From assembly GCF_028682455.1 (NCBI RefSeq), contig NZ_JANHLD010000004.1, positions 248,001 through 312,000 of the forward strand: a stretch of 64,000 nt of DNA, in the 5' to 3' direction. The notes under the pieces are model-generated. The model was not told where the DNA came from and did not search any database. It saw nothing but the letters and a program-made list of their open reading frames with translations. Both the position numbers and the translations under genes were made by a program. Source of the stretch: Pseudomonas putida. GTDB taxonomy: Bacteria; Pseudomonadota; Gammaproteobacteria; Pseudomonadales; Pseudomonadaceae. Positions 18,216 to 26,777 of the stretch are shown here, piece after piece; position 1 is the stretch's first letter; the number at the start of each line of letters is the position of its first letter.

Positions 18216-18865
18216 ACATGCTCGATACCTTCGTTCACCTGGACTGGGCCCAAGTCCTGCACCTGACCTGGCAGCACATCACCCTGGTCGGCATCGCGGT
18301 CAGCCTGGCCATTCTGATCGGCGTGCCCCTGGGCATCCTGATGACCCGGTTCCCGGCCCTGGCCGGCCCCCTGCAGGCCAGCGCCACGGTGCTGCTGACC
18401 ATTCCCTCGATCGCCCTGTTCGGCCTGCTGCTGCCGTTCTATTCCAAGTTTGGCCAAGGGCTCGGGCCCTTGCCGGCGATCACCGCGGTGTTTCTTTATT
18501 CACTGCTGCCGATCCTGCGCAATACCTACCTGGCCCTGACCAACGTCGAGCCCGGCATCCGAGAGGCGGCGCGCGGCATCGGCATGACCTTCGGCCAGCG
18601 CTTGCGCATGGTCGAGCTGCCCATTGCGGTACCGGTGATCCTGGCCGGCGTTCGCACCGCCGTGGTGATGAACATCGGCGTCATGACCATCGCCGCGACC
18701 ATCGGCGCCGGCGGCCTGGGCGTCCTCATCCTTACTTCCATCAGCCGCAGCGACATGTCGATGCTGCTGGTCGGCGCCGTACTGGTGAGCCTGTTGGCCA
18801 TCATCGCCGACCTGCTGCTGCAAATCCTGCAACGTGCCCTGACCCCAGAAGGACTGCGCAAATGA
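18212..18865 (+). CDS. Osmoprotectant ABC transporter permease, second subunit
   Basis: A 217-residue permease related to the one at 16579, with the same EAA loop pattern (NVEPGIREAARGIGMTFGQRL) and about five to six spans. It starts within an ATGA overlap with the binding protein gene and ends in an ATGA overlap with the ATPase gene, so translation of the three is coupled. Together with the first permease it forms the heterodimeric membrane channel. Confidence 0.9.
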   Translation: MNMLDTFVHLDWAQVLHLTWQHITLVGIAVSLAILIGVPLGILMTRFPALAGPLQASATVLLTIPSIALFGLLLPFYSKFGQGLGPLPAITAVFLYSLLPILRNTYLALTNVEPGIREAARGIGMTFGQRLRMVELPIAVPVILAGVRTAVVMNIGVMTIAATIGAGGLGVLILTSISRSDMSMLLVGAVLVSLLAIIADLLLQILQRALTPEGLRK

Positions 18866-20016
18866 TCGAACTCCAGAACCTCTGCAAGACCTTTCACGCC
18901 AATGGCAAAGACGTCAAAGCCGTCGACTCCGTCAGCCTGACCGTCAACGAAGGCGAAATCTGCGTGTTCCTCGGCCCGTCCGGCTGCGGCAAGAGCACCA
19001 CGCTGAAAATGATCAACCGCCTGATCGCGCCGACCTCCGGCAAAGTGCTGATCAATGGCGAAGACACCACCGGCCTTGACGAAGTGACCCTGCGCCGACG
19101 CATCGGCTACGTAATCCAGCAGATCGGCTTGTTCCCCAACATGACCATCGAGGAGAACATCACCGTGGTCCCGCGCCTGCTCGGCTGGGACAAGCAAAAG
19201 TGCCACGAGCGCGCCCGCGAACTGATGAGCATGATCAAGCTCGAACCCAAGCAGTACCTGCAGCGCTATCCGCGCGAACTTTCCGGTGGCCAGCAACAGC
19301 GGATCGGGGTAATCCGCGCCCTGGCGGCTGAAGCACCGCTGCTGCTGATGGACGAACCCTTCGGCGCGGTCGACCCGATCAACCGCGAGATGATCCAGAA
19401 CGAATTCTTCGAAATGCAGCGGGCGCTGAACAAGACCGTCATCATGGTCAGCCACGACATCGACGAGGCCATCAAGCTGGGCGACAAGATCGCGATATTC
19501 CGGGCGGGCAAATTGATCCAGCTCGACCATCCCGACACGCTGCTGGCCCACCCGGCCGATGATTTTGTCAGCAACTTCGTCGGCCAGGACAGCACCCTCA
19601 AGCGCCTGTTGCTGGTGCGCGCCGAAGATGCTGCCGATAACGCGCCGTCGGTAAGCCCGAGCACGCCGGTGAGTGAAGCCCTGGAGCTGATGGACGAAAG
19701 TGACCGCCGCAACGTAGTGGTCACCGACGGGCAGAACAAAGCCATGGGATATGTGCGCCGCCGCGACCTGCACCGCCAACAAGGAACCTGCGCGGATTTC
19801 CTGCGTACCTTCAATGCCACTGCTTCGCACGATGAGCATTTGCGCATCCTGCTGTCGCGGATGTACGAGTTCAATCGTTCGTGGTTGCCGGTGCTCGATG
19901 CCGAGCAGGTGTTTCTGGGGGAGGTGACGCAGGAGTCGATTGCCGCTTACCTGAGCTCGGGGCGTTCGCGGGGAGGGAAGACCAGTATTGTGTCGCCGGC
20001 TGAGGCGGTGGTTTGA
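18862..20016 (+). CDS. opuCA: Osmoprotectant ABC transporter ATPase with C-terminal CBS domains
   Basis: A 384-residue ABC ATPase. Walker A GPSGCGKS lies near residue 36, with signature LSGGQQQRIGVIRAL and Walker B LLLMDEPFGAVDP. Residues about 255-375 form a CBS pair (TPVSEALELMDESDRRNVVV and DEHLRILLSRMYEFNRSWLPV), the module that senses ionic strength or nucleotides in OpuA/OpuC ATPases. The ATG at 18862 overlaps the permease stop; a much longer open frame upstream is only read-through of the permease gene in another frame. Confidence 0.93.
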   Translation: MIELQNLCKTFHANGKDVKAVDSVSLTVNEGEICVFLGPSGCGKSTTLKMINRLIAPTSGKVLINGEDTTGLDEVTLRRRIGYVIQQIGLFPNMTIEENITVVPRLLGWDKQKCHERARELMSMIKLEPKQYLQRYPRELSGGQQQRIGVIRALAAEAPLLLMDEPFGAVDPINREMIQNEFFEMQRALNKTVIMVSHDIDEAIKLGDKIAIFRAGKLIQLDHPDTLLAHPADDFVSNFVGQDSTLKRLLLVRAEDAADNAPSVSPSTPVSEALELMDESDRRNVVVTDGQNKAMGYVRRRDLHRQQGTCADFLRTFNATASHDEHLRILLSRMYEFNRSWLPVLDAEQVFLGEVTQESIAAYLSSGRSRGGKTSIVSPAEAVV

Positions 20017-20027
20017 TCCAGAAGCCA

Positions 20028-20076
20028 TCGCGGGGCAAGCCCGCTCCTACACTGTAGGAGCGGGCTTGCCCCGCGA
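20028..20076. repeat. REP pair between the opuC operon and fecA
   Basis: A near-perfect 49-bp palindrome made of two REP cores (TCGCGGGGCAAGCCCGCTCC and its complement) with a very short spacer. It sits between converging genes (stop codons at 20016 and 20083) and probably acts as a shared transcript end or mRNA stabiliser. Confidence 0.92.
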
Positions 20077-20082
20077 CCGGAT

Positions 20083-22530
20083 TCAAAACCCTACACTGGC
20101 CTGCACATAGAACGTGCGCGGCTCCCCCAGGTACAGCCCCGAGTTGTTGTCGCTGGAGCGTGTGTAGTACTGCTTGTCGAAGATGTTCTTCACCCCCGCC
20201 GCCAGTTTCAGGTTCGACAGTTCCTTGCCGAAGTCATAGCCGCCACGCGCCGCCCAGGTGACGTAGCCGGGAATATCGCCGTACTGGCCATCGGCACTCG
20301 GTTCGGTGATGTAGTTGCCGTTGAAACTGCCGTCGGCGTTCATGCCGGTACCCGGGGCGCGCTGTTTGGATTGGGCGAACGCATCCAGGTTCCAGGTCCA
20401 GCGGTTGACTTCATAACGCAGCCCGGCGTTAACGACCTGGCGCGAGTAGAACGGCAGGTCACGTCCCTTGAAGCCCGGAATCTCACCTTCGTAGGTGGCA
20501 CGGGTATAGGTGAACCCGGCATTGGCGCTCAGGCCCTGCAGGCGTGGATCGAGGCCCGACAGGTCGTAGCGCATGGAGGCTTCGATACCCTGGTGCTTGG
20601 TCGCGCCCAGGTTGGTCCAGCCGATGTCGTTGCTGATGTACTGCAGCTCGTCGTCGAAGTCGATGTAGAACGCCGTCAGTTCGCCGCCCCAAGTGCCATT
20701 GTTGTAGCGGGTACCCACTTCGTAGGTCTTGGCTTTTTCCGGCTCAAGGCCATTGGCGGTCTGGTCGCCCGTGCCACCCTGGCCCAGCTGGAAGTACTGC
20801 AGGCTGCCGAACGAGGTTTCGTAGTTGGCGAACAGTTTCCATTCATCGGACAGGTGATACATCACGCTCAGCGCCGGCAAAGGTTCGTTGCTGGTGATGC
20901 TGCGGTTCTTTTCCTGCACCGGCACTCCGTTGGTGCCCAGTACCGGACGATCGCGCCAGTCGGTATTGATGTGCTCGAAGCGGATGCCCGGGGTGATGGT
21001 CCAGTTGCCGACGTCGATCTTGTCGTCGATGTAGTAGGCGCTGGCCTCGGTACCGCCGGTGCGGTCCTGGAACACGTGGCCGTCGGAGGTCGGGGTCACG
21101 GTCGGGACGTTGTCGATCAGCGCCAGGCGGGTCGACTGCTCATGCATCGCTTCTTTGAGGTAGCGATAACCAACGCTGACCTCCTGGGTGGTCGGGCCGG
21201 CGAAGAAAATTCGCGACAGGCGCGGCTCAATGGCGAACACATGGTAGCTGCGCGGGTACGACGAGAGGGTCTTCTGGTCGCGAGCGGCAATGGTGCTGCC
21301 ACGGAAGCTGTCGGTGTAGTAGGTCTGGACCTCGAACTGGGTCACGTCATCGATCTGGCGCAGGTACTTGAACGACACGTCCTTGCGACGGCCGCTGAAG
21401 TCGTCGTAGTCGCGATCGGACTGGTACGGATCGTCATCGAACTGCGCCTGGGTCAGGCCACCGGGCATGTCGGCCTTGGCATCGTAGTAGTGGAAGTTCA
21501 ACCAGAACTCGTCACTGTCGGTGACCGCCCAGTGGGTCTTGAGCAGCACGTCGTCAATATCGTTGCCGTTGTTGCTGCTGCGATAGCCGTTGCCGTTCAC
21601 CCCGGAGTACAGCAGTGCCGCGCCCAGGCCATTGTCGGCGGTGCCGCCGAGGAACGCCGACTCGATGTGCTTCCAGCCGCCGTGACGAGAGGTCTCCATG
21701 GTGGTAGACAGCTCGCCGGTGGCTTTTTCCGGAATCGCCCGGGTCACGAAATTGATCACCCCGCCCACGTTCTGCGGCCCGTAGCGCACCGAACCTGCGC
21801 CGCGTACCACGTCGATGCTGTCAAGGTTGCCGGACGAAATCGGCGCCATCGACAGTTGCGGCTGGCCATAGGGGGCGAAGGCGGCGGGAATGCCGTCGAT
21901 GAGCACGGTGGAGCGCGGCGACAGGCGAGAGGTCAGGCCGCGCACGCCGACGTTCAGGGCGATATCGCTGCCGCCGGTACCGTTTGAGTCCTGCACCTGT
22001 ACACCGGGAATGCCACGCAGCACATCTCGCACGTTCATCGCACCCTGCTCGACCATCGCCTCGCGGCGTACCACGGTCCGGGCACCAGGGTGGTTCTGCA
22101 CCACGGTTTCGTCGGCATTGCCAAGCCAGTCACCCACCACCTTGACGTCGGTGGGCGCCAGTTCAAGGCTGCCGGGGTTCAGGGTGCCGGCGCTTTGTGC
22201 AGGCTTGATCACGACGGTGCCCTGGGAAATCTCGTAGGTCAGCCCGCTGCCTTGCAACAAGGCGTCCAGGGCCTGTTCAGGGGCGAGGCTGCCGGACACC
22301 GCTGGCGCCTGTTTACCGGCTACCAGCTCCGGGCTGAAGAACAATTGCAGCGACGTCTGCTGCCCCAACTGGCTCAGGGCCGAGGCCAGCGGCTGGGCCT
22401 GGATCTGGATCGGGGTCACCGCCTGATCGGCATGGCTGCTGGCGATGCCGCCGCTGACGGCCAGGGCCAGGGCCAGCGGCAACCAGCGGGAACGGAAGGC
22501 AGAACGCGGGGAAAACTTGTTGTTGTTCAC
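20083..22530 (-). CDS. fecA: TonB-dependent ferric citrate receptor FecA
   Basis: An 815-residue outer-membrane receptor. After the signal peptide, residues about 35-110 form a secretin/TonB short N-terminal signalling domain (PIQIQAQPLASALSQLGQQ). A TonB plug begins at DVKVVGDWLGNADETVV, and the 22-stranded barrel ends in a terminal Phe. The segments GIPGVQVQDSNGTGGSDIA, FAPYGQPQLSMAPIS and DDKIDVGNWTITPGIRFEHI match E. coli FecA closely from memory. It imports ferric citrate and signals to FecR. There is no nearby ATG; GTG 22530, with AGGA 12 nt upstream, was chosen over TTG 22578. Confidence 0.92.
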   Translation of the reverse strand: MNNNKFSPRSAFRSRWLPLALALAVSGGIASSHADQAVTPIQIQAQPLASALSQLGQQTSLQLFFSPELVAGKQAPAVSGSLAPEQALDALLQGSGLTYEISQGTVVIKPAQSAGTLNPGSLELAPTDVKVVGDWLGNADETVVQNHPGARTVVRREAMVEQGAMNVRDVLRGIPGVQVQDSNGTGGSDIALNVGVRGLTSRLSPRSTVLIDGIPAAFAPYGQPQLSMAPISSGNLDSIDVVRGAGSVRYGPQNVGGVINFVTRAIPEKATGELSTTMETSRHGGWKHIESAFLGGTADNGLGAALLYSGVNGNGYRSSNNGNDIDDVLLKTHWAVTDSDEFWLNFHYYDAKADMPGGLTQAQFDDDPYQSDRDYDDFSGRRKDVSFKYLRQIDDVTQFEVQTYYTDSFRGSTIAARDQKTLSSYPRSYHVFAIEPRLSRIFFAGPTTQEVSVGYRYLKEAMHEQSTRLALIDNVPTVTPTSDGHVFQDRTGGTEASAYYIDDKIDVGNWTITPGIRFEHINTDWRDRPVLGTNGVPVQEKNRSITSNEPLPALSVMYHLSDEWKLFANYETSFGSLQYFQLGQGGTGDQTANGLEPEKAKTYEVGTRYNNGTWGGELTAFYIDFDDELQYISNDIGWTNLGATKHQGIEASMRYDLSGLDPRLQGLSANAGFTYTRATYEGEIPGFKGRDLPFYSRQVVNAGLRYEVNRWTWNLDAFAQSKQRAPGTGMNADGSFNGNYITEPSADGQYGDIPGYVTWAARGGYDFGKELSNLKLAAGVKNIFDKQYYTRSSDNNSGLYLGEPRTFYVQASVGF

Positions 22531-22639
22531 GTCGTCGAGAAATCCTGAAAGTCCGGGATAAGTGCCATCTGCATGCAAATGGAAATGCTTGGCAGTTGCA
22601 GTTGGCCAGGAAGACGAACAACTGGAAAAAAACCTGAAT

Positions 22640-23635
22640 TTATTTTGCGATTATTTCGCTGGAGCCGTCGGCGTGGGTCTTGATGGCCACCGGCAAGATG
22701 CTCGGCAAGGCGCGCAGCAGGGCGTCGGTGTCGTCACTGCTGAAGGTGCTGCTCAGGCGCAGGGCAGCGATTCTGCCGGGCGCCACCCGCAGTGGTTGTT
22801 CACGGTAGCGCGATACTTCTTCGACCACTTCACTCAAGGGCGCATCATTGAACACCAGCTTGCCCTTGCGCCAGGCCGTGAGCGCGGCAGCATCCACTGC
22901 AAAAGGTTCGGCGACCTTGCCCCGGGCATCGATCTGCGAACCGAGCCCGGCGGTCAGCAGCGCATGGCTGGCGTCGCGCCCCTGGACCTTGACCGACCCC
23001 TGCTCGACCGCCACGCGGGTACGGGTCGGGTCCAGGCGCACATCAAAGCGGGTGCCGGTGACCGTCACCGTGCCGTTGCCGGTGCTGACCACAAAAGGTC
23101 GGCCGCTGTCATGGGCAACGCTGAACATCACCTCCCCGGCCTTCAGTTCGATTCGCCGTAGTCCGGCGCTGAAATCGACTGCCAGTTCGGTGCGCCCGTT
23201 GAGCTCCAGTTGCGAGCCATCCGGCAGGCTCAACTGGCGGCGCTCGCCAAGGGCGGTCTGCAACTGGTCCTGGAAATTGAGCTGATGCTGTTGCCAGCCG
23301 AACCAACCAAGCCCCACGGCTGCGACCGCGATTCCGGCAGCCAGTGCCTGCTGGAGCAATCGACGGCGCGGCAGCTGGCGAACCGGGTCGGCCTGGCACA
23401 ACGCCTCGAGGCGCCCATGCGCAATCCCATCGACTGCGCCCCAGAGCCTGGCAAGCTGATCGTATTCATATTGATGCTGGGGGTGCTGCGCCAGCCAGGC
23501 CGCCAGTTGCGCCTGAAGGACGTGGTCCAGTGCGCCGTCGCAACGGCGGGCAAACCACCGCGCCGCCTGCTCGCGCACGGCTTCGTTGCCACACGGACAC
23601 GCCTGCTGATTCATGAAAACATTCGCCTGACTCAT
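22640..23635 (-). CDS. fecR: Anti-sigma/signalling protein FecR
   Basis: A 331-residue inner-membrane regulator. The N-terminal cytoplasmic domain (AVREQAARWFARRCDG and the conserved WLAQHPQHQYEYDQLARLWG) binds the sigma factor. A single membrane span lies near residues 97-115 (ALAAGIAVAAVGLGWFGW), and the periplasmic FecR domain receives the signal from FecA. The start overlaps the fecI stop as ATGA. It precedes fecA by about 110 bp, the expected order for a cell-surface signalling set. Confidence 0.94.
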   Translation of the reverse strand: MSQANVFMNQQACPCGNEAVREQAARWFARRCDGALDHVLQAQLAAWLAQHPQHQYEYDQLARLWGAVDGIAHGRLEALCQADPVRQLPRRRLLQQALAAGIAVAAVGLGWFGWQQHQLNFQDQLQTALGERRQLSLPDGSQLELNGRTELAVDFSAGLRRIELKAGEVMFSVAHDSGRPFVVSTGNGTVTVTGTRFDVRLDPTRTRVAVEQGSVKVQGRDASHALLTAGLGSQIDARGKVAEPFAVDAAALTAWRKGKLVFNDAPLSEVVEEVSRYREQPLRVAPGRIAALRLSSTFSSDDTDALLRALPSILPVAIKTHADGSSEIIAK

Positions 23636-24120
23636 CTCGTTGACACATCCAGGTGCTCACGCAGATGCCGGAGCGTGCGAATCATATACTTTTCGACCAT
23701 GTTCTTGGTCAAGCCCATGCGCTCGGCGATCTCCGCCTGAGTCAGGCCTTCAAGCTTCTGCCAGATGAACACCCGCCGACAATTGAGCGGCAGTTGCGCA
23801 AGGGCGCGTTCGACACTGTCGGCAAGCTCGATGGCGTGCATGTAGGCCTCCGGGTCGCCATGGGCGTCGGTTCCGGATTCGAAGGCATCCTGCTCCAGTA
23901 CCTGGCGCCGGTCCTCACGGCGATAGCCATCGACCGCAATATTGCGCGCGGTCTGGTGCAGGTAGGCGCGTGGCTGCTCGACCCCGGCCTGGTCATTTTC
24001 CAGCACCCGGACAAAGGCATCATGGGCCAGGTCCTCGGCTTGCTGGCGATTGCGCAACTTGCGCGTCCAGGTGCCGATCAGCTCATGGTAGTGGTCGAGA
24101 AAGCCTTTGTGTCGCGACAC
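23632..24120 (-). CDS. fecI: ECF sigma factor FecI
   Basis: A 162-residue ECF sigma factor of the iron-starvation group. Region 2 is seen at AEDLAHDAFVRVLEN and the region 4 helix-turn-helix at LEGLTQAEIAERMGLTKNMVEKYM. It directs RNA polymerase to fecA when FecA-FecR signal ferric citrate. The start is GTG 24120 with a poor ribosome site. A Fur-like box 40-54 nt upstream suggests iron repression. Confidence 0.93.
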   Translation of the reverse strand: MSRHKGFLDHYHELIGTWTRKLRNRQQAEDLAHDAFVRVLENDQAGVEQPRAYLHQTARNIAVDGYRREDRRQVLEQDAFESGTDAHGDPEAYMHAIELADSVERALAQLPLNCRRVFIWQKLEGLTQAEIAERMGLTKNMVEKYMIRTLRHLREHLDVSTR

Positions 24121-24159
24121 GATGCGGGGGTTACGCCAGGCAGTGAGGGATGGCGCGAA

Positions 24160-24174
24160 TAGTAATGTTTCTTA
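24160..24174 (-). promoter_or_regulatory. Putative Fur box upstream of fecI
   Basis: The minus strand reads TAAGAAACATTACTA, matching the 7-1-7 Fur consensus TGATAATnATTATCA at 10 of 14 positions. It lies 40-54 nt before the fecI start, where repression by iron-loaded Fur is expected for this family. Confidence 0.5.
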
Positions 24175-24528
24175 TTAAGTGCAGCAATCGAAGATCATTA
24201 CCGCCGACGAAGTGTGCGGCGGTAAAAATGAGCGGGGCCGGGACGCGTGATACCGCCTGTCAGGGCGAAAAAAAATATGAACGGCTGCAGCTTTTCAGCA
24301 CTGACCCCTCAGGTAGCAAAAAGCGTTTTTATGAGCCCCATCGGTGGCAAACTCCGGCGATCAGGCGGTGCACGGAGTGTTCTGCACACTCCCGGCAAGA
24401 TCCGCGCGCATACGGGTATTTTTAACGCTTTTGTCATCAAATTGAACATCTACTGTTTACCTGGGTCCGTAGCCAGGTGACTGGCCGAAACGCGGCGACA
24501 GACGTGTGCAAAATCGCGACATTTTTTG
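24175..24528. other. Upstream intergenic stretch between fecI and speC, no gene recognised
   Basis: About 350 bp between the divergent fecI and speC genes. Short open frames on the plus strand here lack ribosome sites and recognisable content. It must hold the fecI promoter, but no other element could be supported. Confidence 0.4.
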
Positions 24529-24557
24529 TTGATCTTGAGCCCCTCAGGTCCTAAAGT
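24529..24557 (+). promoter_or_regulatory. Sigma-70-like promoter upstream of speC
   Basis: TTGATC (24529-24534) and TAAAGT (24552-24557) are separated by exactly 17 nt. Transcription would start near 24563-24565, about 200 nt before the speC start codon, placing the hairpin at 24619-24662 inside the transcript. Confidence 0.45.
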
Positions 24558-24618
24558 TCGCGCCGAACGTCCATGCTGGAAACGATCCATCCGGCTCAAG
24601 TACTGACGACGAGACAGC

Positions 24619-24662
24619 AAGGTCACCCGTAGCCCGCTTCAACAGGCACGGTTGACCTTTTT
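24619..24662 (+). terminator. Terminator-like hairpin in the speC leader
   Basis: A 12-bp stem (24619-24630 with 24648-24659, one C-U mismatch) can be extended by an inner GCC/GGC pairing and runs directly into five T residues (24658-24662). It is 105 nt upstream of the speC ATG and about 100 nt after the predicted promoter. It could end a small RNA or attenuate speC transcription. Confidence 0.5.
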
Positions 24663-24767
24663 GCTTTCGGCGACATGCCTTGGGAAGTAGGCGAACCAAA
24701 GTGGGGATACGGAGGGCGTTCAGTTGCAGCCACTTATTTTTTCAGTTTGCCCATGGAGTCCCTAAGC

Positions 24768-25931
24768 ATGTCGATTCAGGTCGAAGACTACTTCGCGCGC
24801 GATACCTTTCAAAAAATGAAAGCCTTCGCCGACAAGCAAGAAACCCCGTTCGTACTCATCGACACCCAGATGATCAGCCAGGCCTACGACGACCTGCGCG
24901 CGGGTTTTGAATTCGCCAAGGTCTACTACGCGGTCAAGGCCAACCCTGCCGTCGAGATCATCGACCTGCTCAAGGAAAAGGGCTCGAGCTTCGACATCGC
25001 CTCGATCTACGAGTTGGACAAGGTCATGGACCGTGGCGTGAGCGCCGATCGCATCAGCTACGGCAACACCATCAAGAAATCCAAGGACATCCGCTACTTC
25101 TACGAGAAGGGCGTGCGTCTGTATGCCACCGACTCCGAAGCCGACCTGCGCAACATCGCCAAGGCCGCGCCGGGCTCGAAAGTCTACGTGCGTATCCTCA
25201 CCGAAGGCTCGACCACTGCCGACTGGCCGCTGTCGCGCAAATTCGGCTGCCAGACCGACATGGCCATGGACCTGCTGATCCTGGCCCGCGACCTGGGCCT
25301 GGTGCCATACGGCATCTCCTTCCACGTCGGCTCCCAGCAGCGCGACATCAGCGTCTGGGACGCGGCCATTGCCAAGGTCAAGGTGATCTTCGAGCGCCTG
25401 AAGGAAGAAGACGGCATCGAACTGAAACTGATCAACATGGGTGGCGGCTTCCCGGCCAACTACATCACCCGTACCAACAGCCTGGAAACCTACGCCGAAG
25501 AAATCATCCGTTTCCTCAAGGAAGACTTTGGTGACGACCTGCCGGAAATCATCCTCGAGCCAGGCCGTTCGCTGATCGCCAACGCCGGCATCCTGGTCAG
25601 TGAAGTGGTGCTGGTGGCGCGCAAGTCGCGTACCGCTGTCGAGCGCTGGGTCTACACCGACGTGGGCAAGTTCTCCGGCCTGATCGAAACCATGGACGAG
25701 TCGATCAAGTTCCCGATCTGGACCGAGAAAAAAGGCGAGATGGAAGAAGTGGTGATTGCAGGCCCGACCTGCGACAGCGCCGACATCATGTACGAGCACT
25801 ACAAATATGGCCTGCCGCTGAACCTGGCCATCGGTGACCGCCTGTACTGGCTGTCGACCGGCGCCTACACCACCAGCTACAGCGCAGTGGAATTCAATGG
25901 CTTCCCGCCGCTGAAAGCCTACTACCTGTAA
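24768..25931 (+). CDS. speC: Ornithine decarboxylase, fold III PLP enzyme
   Basis: A 387-residue alanine-racemase-fold decarboxylase, the length recalled for Pseudomonas SpeC. The PLP lysine is K57 in YYAVKANP. The glycine-rich loop GGGFPANY, the phosphate-binding EPGRSLIANAG and the catalytic cysteine in GPTCDSAD are all present. It decarboxylates ornithine (possibly also lysine) to putrescine in the cytoplasm, starting polyamine synthesis. The ATG at 24768 has GGAG 9 nt upstream and gives the family N-terminus; an in-frame ATG at 24753 also exists. The leader contains a terminator-like hairpin. Confidence 0.93.
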   Translation: MSIQVEDYFARDTFQKMKAFADKQETPFVLIDTQMISQAYDDLRAGFEFAKVYYAVKANPAVEIIDLLKEKGSSFDIASIYELDKVMDRGVSADRISYGNTIKKSKDIRYFYEKGVRLYATDSEADLRNIAKAAPGSKVYVRILTEGSTTADWPLSRKFGCQTDMAMDLLILARDLGLVPYGISFHVGSQQRDISVWDAAIAKVKVIFERLKEEDGIELKLINMGGGFPANYITRTNSLETYAEEIIRFLKEDFGDDLPEIILEPGRSLIANAGILVSEVVLVARKSRTAVERWVYTDVGKFSGLIETMDESIKFPIWTEKKGEMEEVVIAGPTCDSADIMYEHYKYGLPLNLAIGDRLYWLSTGAYTTSYSAVEFNGFPPLKAYYL

Positions 25932-25961
25932 GTGCTGTATCGGGCTGCTCCGCAGCCCGAC

Positions 25962-26009
25962 GCGGGGCCGGCCTGTACCTGTAGGCAATCAGGTACAGGC
26001 CGGCCCCGC
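25962..26009. terminator. Perfect 20-bp inverted repeat between speC and the Sel1 gene
   Basis: A perfect 20-bp stem (25962-25981 with 25990-26009) with an 8-nt loop separates converging genes. It is not a REP sequence. A second small hairpin (CGGGCTGC/GCAGCCCG, 25941-25959) precedes it. Together they should end transcripts from both sides. Confidence 0.8.
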
Positions 26010-26015
26010 TTGCAT

Positions 26016-26774
26016 TCAGGCCAACGCTTCGAGCTGCGCCAGCCGCGCCCGGTAGTCCACTGCCAGGGCGCGGATCTCAGACTGTGCGGCCTGCTCCAGC
26101 GCAGGGCCCGCTACCCTCAGGAAATTCACATTGCCACTCACCAGTGCCCGCTGCAGCCACGCCAGCGCGTCGTGCGTGCGCCCTTGTGCTGCCAGAACAC
26201 CTGCATGGCTGAACTGCCCGCGAAAGTCCCCCGCTTCGGCCGAGCGCTGGTACCACCGCTGCGCACCCGCCACATCCAGTGGGCAATGCAGCCCCTCCTC
26301 CAGGTAACGCCCCAGCAGGTTCATTGACTTGGCGTGCCCAAGCTCGGCCGCCTGCCGGTAACAGGCCAGCGCGGCCAGATTGTCCTTGCCCACGCCGCGC
26401 CCGGTAGCCAGCAGGTTGGCGTAGTTGTAAAGGCCCCAATCCAGACCGGCCTGGGCCGCCTGGCGATAGTGGCGCGCCGCCTCGACCTGGTCCACGTCCC
26501 CGCCCCAGCCATGCTCCAGGCACCGACCGAGCATGTTGGTGGCCATGGCATTCCCGCCGCTGGCCGCGATAGCGAACCAGCGGCGCGCCAGGGCCGGGTC
26601 TTTCTCGATACCGCGACCATCCAGCAGGATCTGCCCCAGCAACAACTGGGCCTCGACGAGGCCCTGCCCGGCCGCCGCCAGCAATGCCTGCGCCGCCTTG
26701 GCGGGGCTGTGCCGGAGCATCTGGGCAAACTGTTCGCTGTCCAGTTCCTGGCGGTTTCGCAACTCGAATGGCAT
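26016..26774 (-). CDS. Sel1/TPR repeat protein downstream of piuC
   Basis: A 252-residue soluble protein of Sel1-like repeats, with repeat cores such as AQLLLGQILLDGRGIEKDPALARRW-type units at about 45-75, 80-110 and 115-150 (for example NMLGRCLEHGWGGD, YANLLATGRGVGKD, NLLGRYLEEGLHCP). Such solenoids mediate protein contacts; no signal peptide is visible. The start lies 3 nt after the piuC stop, so the two are translationally close. The same neighbour occurs beside piuC in P. aeruginosa. Its function in iron uptake is unknown. Confidence 0.85.
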   Translation of the reverse strand: MPFELRNRQELDSEQFAQMLRHSPAKAAQALLAAAGQGLVEAQLLLGQILLDGRGIEKDPALARRWFAIAASGGNAMATNMLGRCLEHGWGGDVDQVEAARHYRQAAQAGLDWGLYNYANLLATGRGVGKDNLAALACYRQAAELGHAKSMNLLGRYLEEGLHCPLDVAGAQRWYQRSAEAGDFRGQFSHAGVLAAQGRTHDALAWLQRALVSGNVNFLRVAGPALEQAAQSEIRALAVDYRARLAQLEALA

Positions 26775-26777
26775 GAC

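Noticed and set aside
18106..18861. A long N-terminal extension of the opuCA ATPase frame
   Set aside because: It lies entirely over the binding protein and permease genes in another frame; the ATG at 18862 overlaps the permease stop and begins the normal ABC domain.
24150..24480. Short plus-strand open frames between fecI and speC
   Set aside because: They overlap each other, have no ribosome sites and contain no recognisable sequence; one crosses the Fur-like box.
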